From NCBI GenBank assembly GCA_910587805.1, contig CAJUNM010000004.1:55870-79678 (forward strand): a stretch of 23,809 bases of DNA, written 5' to 3'. The position numbers were made by a program, and so were the translations under genes. Source of the stretch: an uncultured Christensenellaceae bacterium (GTDB taxonomy: Bacteria; Bacillota; Clostridia; Christensenellales; Pumilibacteraceae). Of this stretch, positions 23,579 through 23,809 are shown one piece after another. How positions within the stretch are numbered: position 1 is the first letter of the stretch; every line of letters starts with the position of its first letter. The notes under the pieces are model-generated. The model searched no databases, was not told the DNA's origin, and saw only the letters and a program-made list of their open reading frames with translations.

Positions 23579-23809
23579 TTGAATAAACTCCTTATAGGTC
23601 GATCGAATACCGAGTTGTGCGTACTCGATAAAAAACGCGTTACATGGGTTTGAGGTTGTTGTTCGGTCTTTCGACCGTCCGCGCTATTCTTTTTTATATA
23701 AAAAATAAAACCGAACCTTTCGTTCGGTTCGGTTTTGCGTGGCTTGGTGCACCAAAGACGATAAAGGTTGAACCTTTAATTCGTCAATAGCCTTGTCGTT
23801 ATCGGCAAG
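23579..23809. other. Right-edge region rich in inverted repeats, no certain gene
   Basis: Besides the terminator, it holds a small stem at 23611-23627 (CGAGT/ACTCG), another at 23664-23677 (CGGTC/GACCG), a perfect 12-bp palindrome TTGGTGCACCAA (23744-23755), a composite hairpin at 23757-23785 and a hairpin at 23792-23809. A minus-strand frame is open from 23809 to the TAG at 23684-23686 (41 codons) and might be the end of a gene, but the terminator lies inside it. Another minus frame ends at a TAA near 23778. Confidence 0.4.
23707..23729 (-). terminator. Probable leftward terminator for a gene beyond the right edge
   Basis: AACCGAAC (23709-23716) pairs with GTTCGGTT (23722-23729) across CTTTC. 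Read on the minus strand the stem is followed by a T-rich run (TTATTTTTT), the expected form for a gene transcribed leftward from outside the window. Confidence 0.65.

Noticed and set aside
23757..23785. Possible tRNA T-arm (GGTTCAA on the minus strand)
   Set aside because: The stem closes with a five-base loop instead of seven, and no acceptor stem, anticodon arm or D-arm can be placed around it.

Overview
The window looks like a chromosomal segment of an uncultured, Gram-positive-type bacterium of the Clostridia/Bacillota. This rests on the SipW-type (ER-like, Ser/His) signal peptidase with TasA/camelysin-like secreted substrates, strong AAGGAG ribosome binding sites, TTG starts, sigma-A-type promoters and a lipoprotein with no outer-membrane genes nearby. 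Overall base composition is moderate, with many GCG/CGC codons, so antisense frames stay open for long stretches and most long overlapping frames are shadows. I see no tRNA, rRNA, IS element, integrase or CRISPR array. I assign no species.

Layout. 1-555 is the 3' part of a HAD phosphatase (YjjG-like). 677-4959 is a housekeeping operon: phosphohexomutase, transketolase and a YfbR-like HD-domain 5'-deoxynucleotidase, closed by a strong terminator. 5139-14107 is the accessory heart of the window, a six-gene surface/fibre locus. It holds a secreted protein with a SipW-type signal, a 1216-residue beta-helix surface protein, a TasA-like putative major subunit, a membrane-anchored protein that shares motifs with that subunit, the SipW-like signal peptidase, and a membrane protein with two tandem copies of an unnamed domain. 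A solitary AT-rich lipoprotein gene follows (14247-14837). Its promoter spacer contains a run of nine G. A bidirectional terminator separates it from a leftward arginine cluster, argC-argB-argD-argF-GNAT (19565 down to 14910). To the right lie a membrane protein with an N-terminal CxxC/CxxC motif, an ABC half-transporter, and a convergent TfoX N-terminal-domain protein. The last 100 bases are rich in inverted repeats.

How the genes fit together. The surface locus resembles tapA-sipW-tasA of Bacillus in logic but not in content. A dedicated signal peptidase sits with three substrates that share an A-(A/R)-Y-(V/I)-(S/T) box after the signal hydrophobic core. A membrane-tethered subunit relative could act as anchor or nucleator, and a beta-helix protein could be a tip or adhesin. 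The arginine cluster encodes steps 2-4 of the acetylated ornithine route plus ornithine carbamoyltransferase. It has no argJ or argA, and a small GNAT sits immediately after argF where an acetyl-donor enzyme would be expected. The most interesting points are the expanded SipW locus, its possible leader RNA switch, the poly-G promoter of the lipoprotein, and the candidate short N-acetylglutamate synthase.
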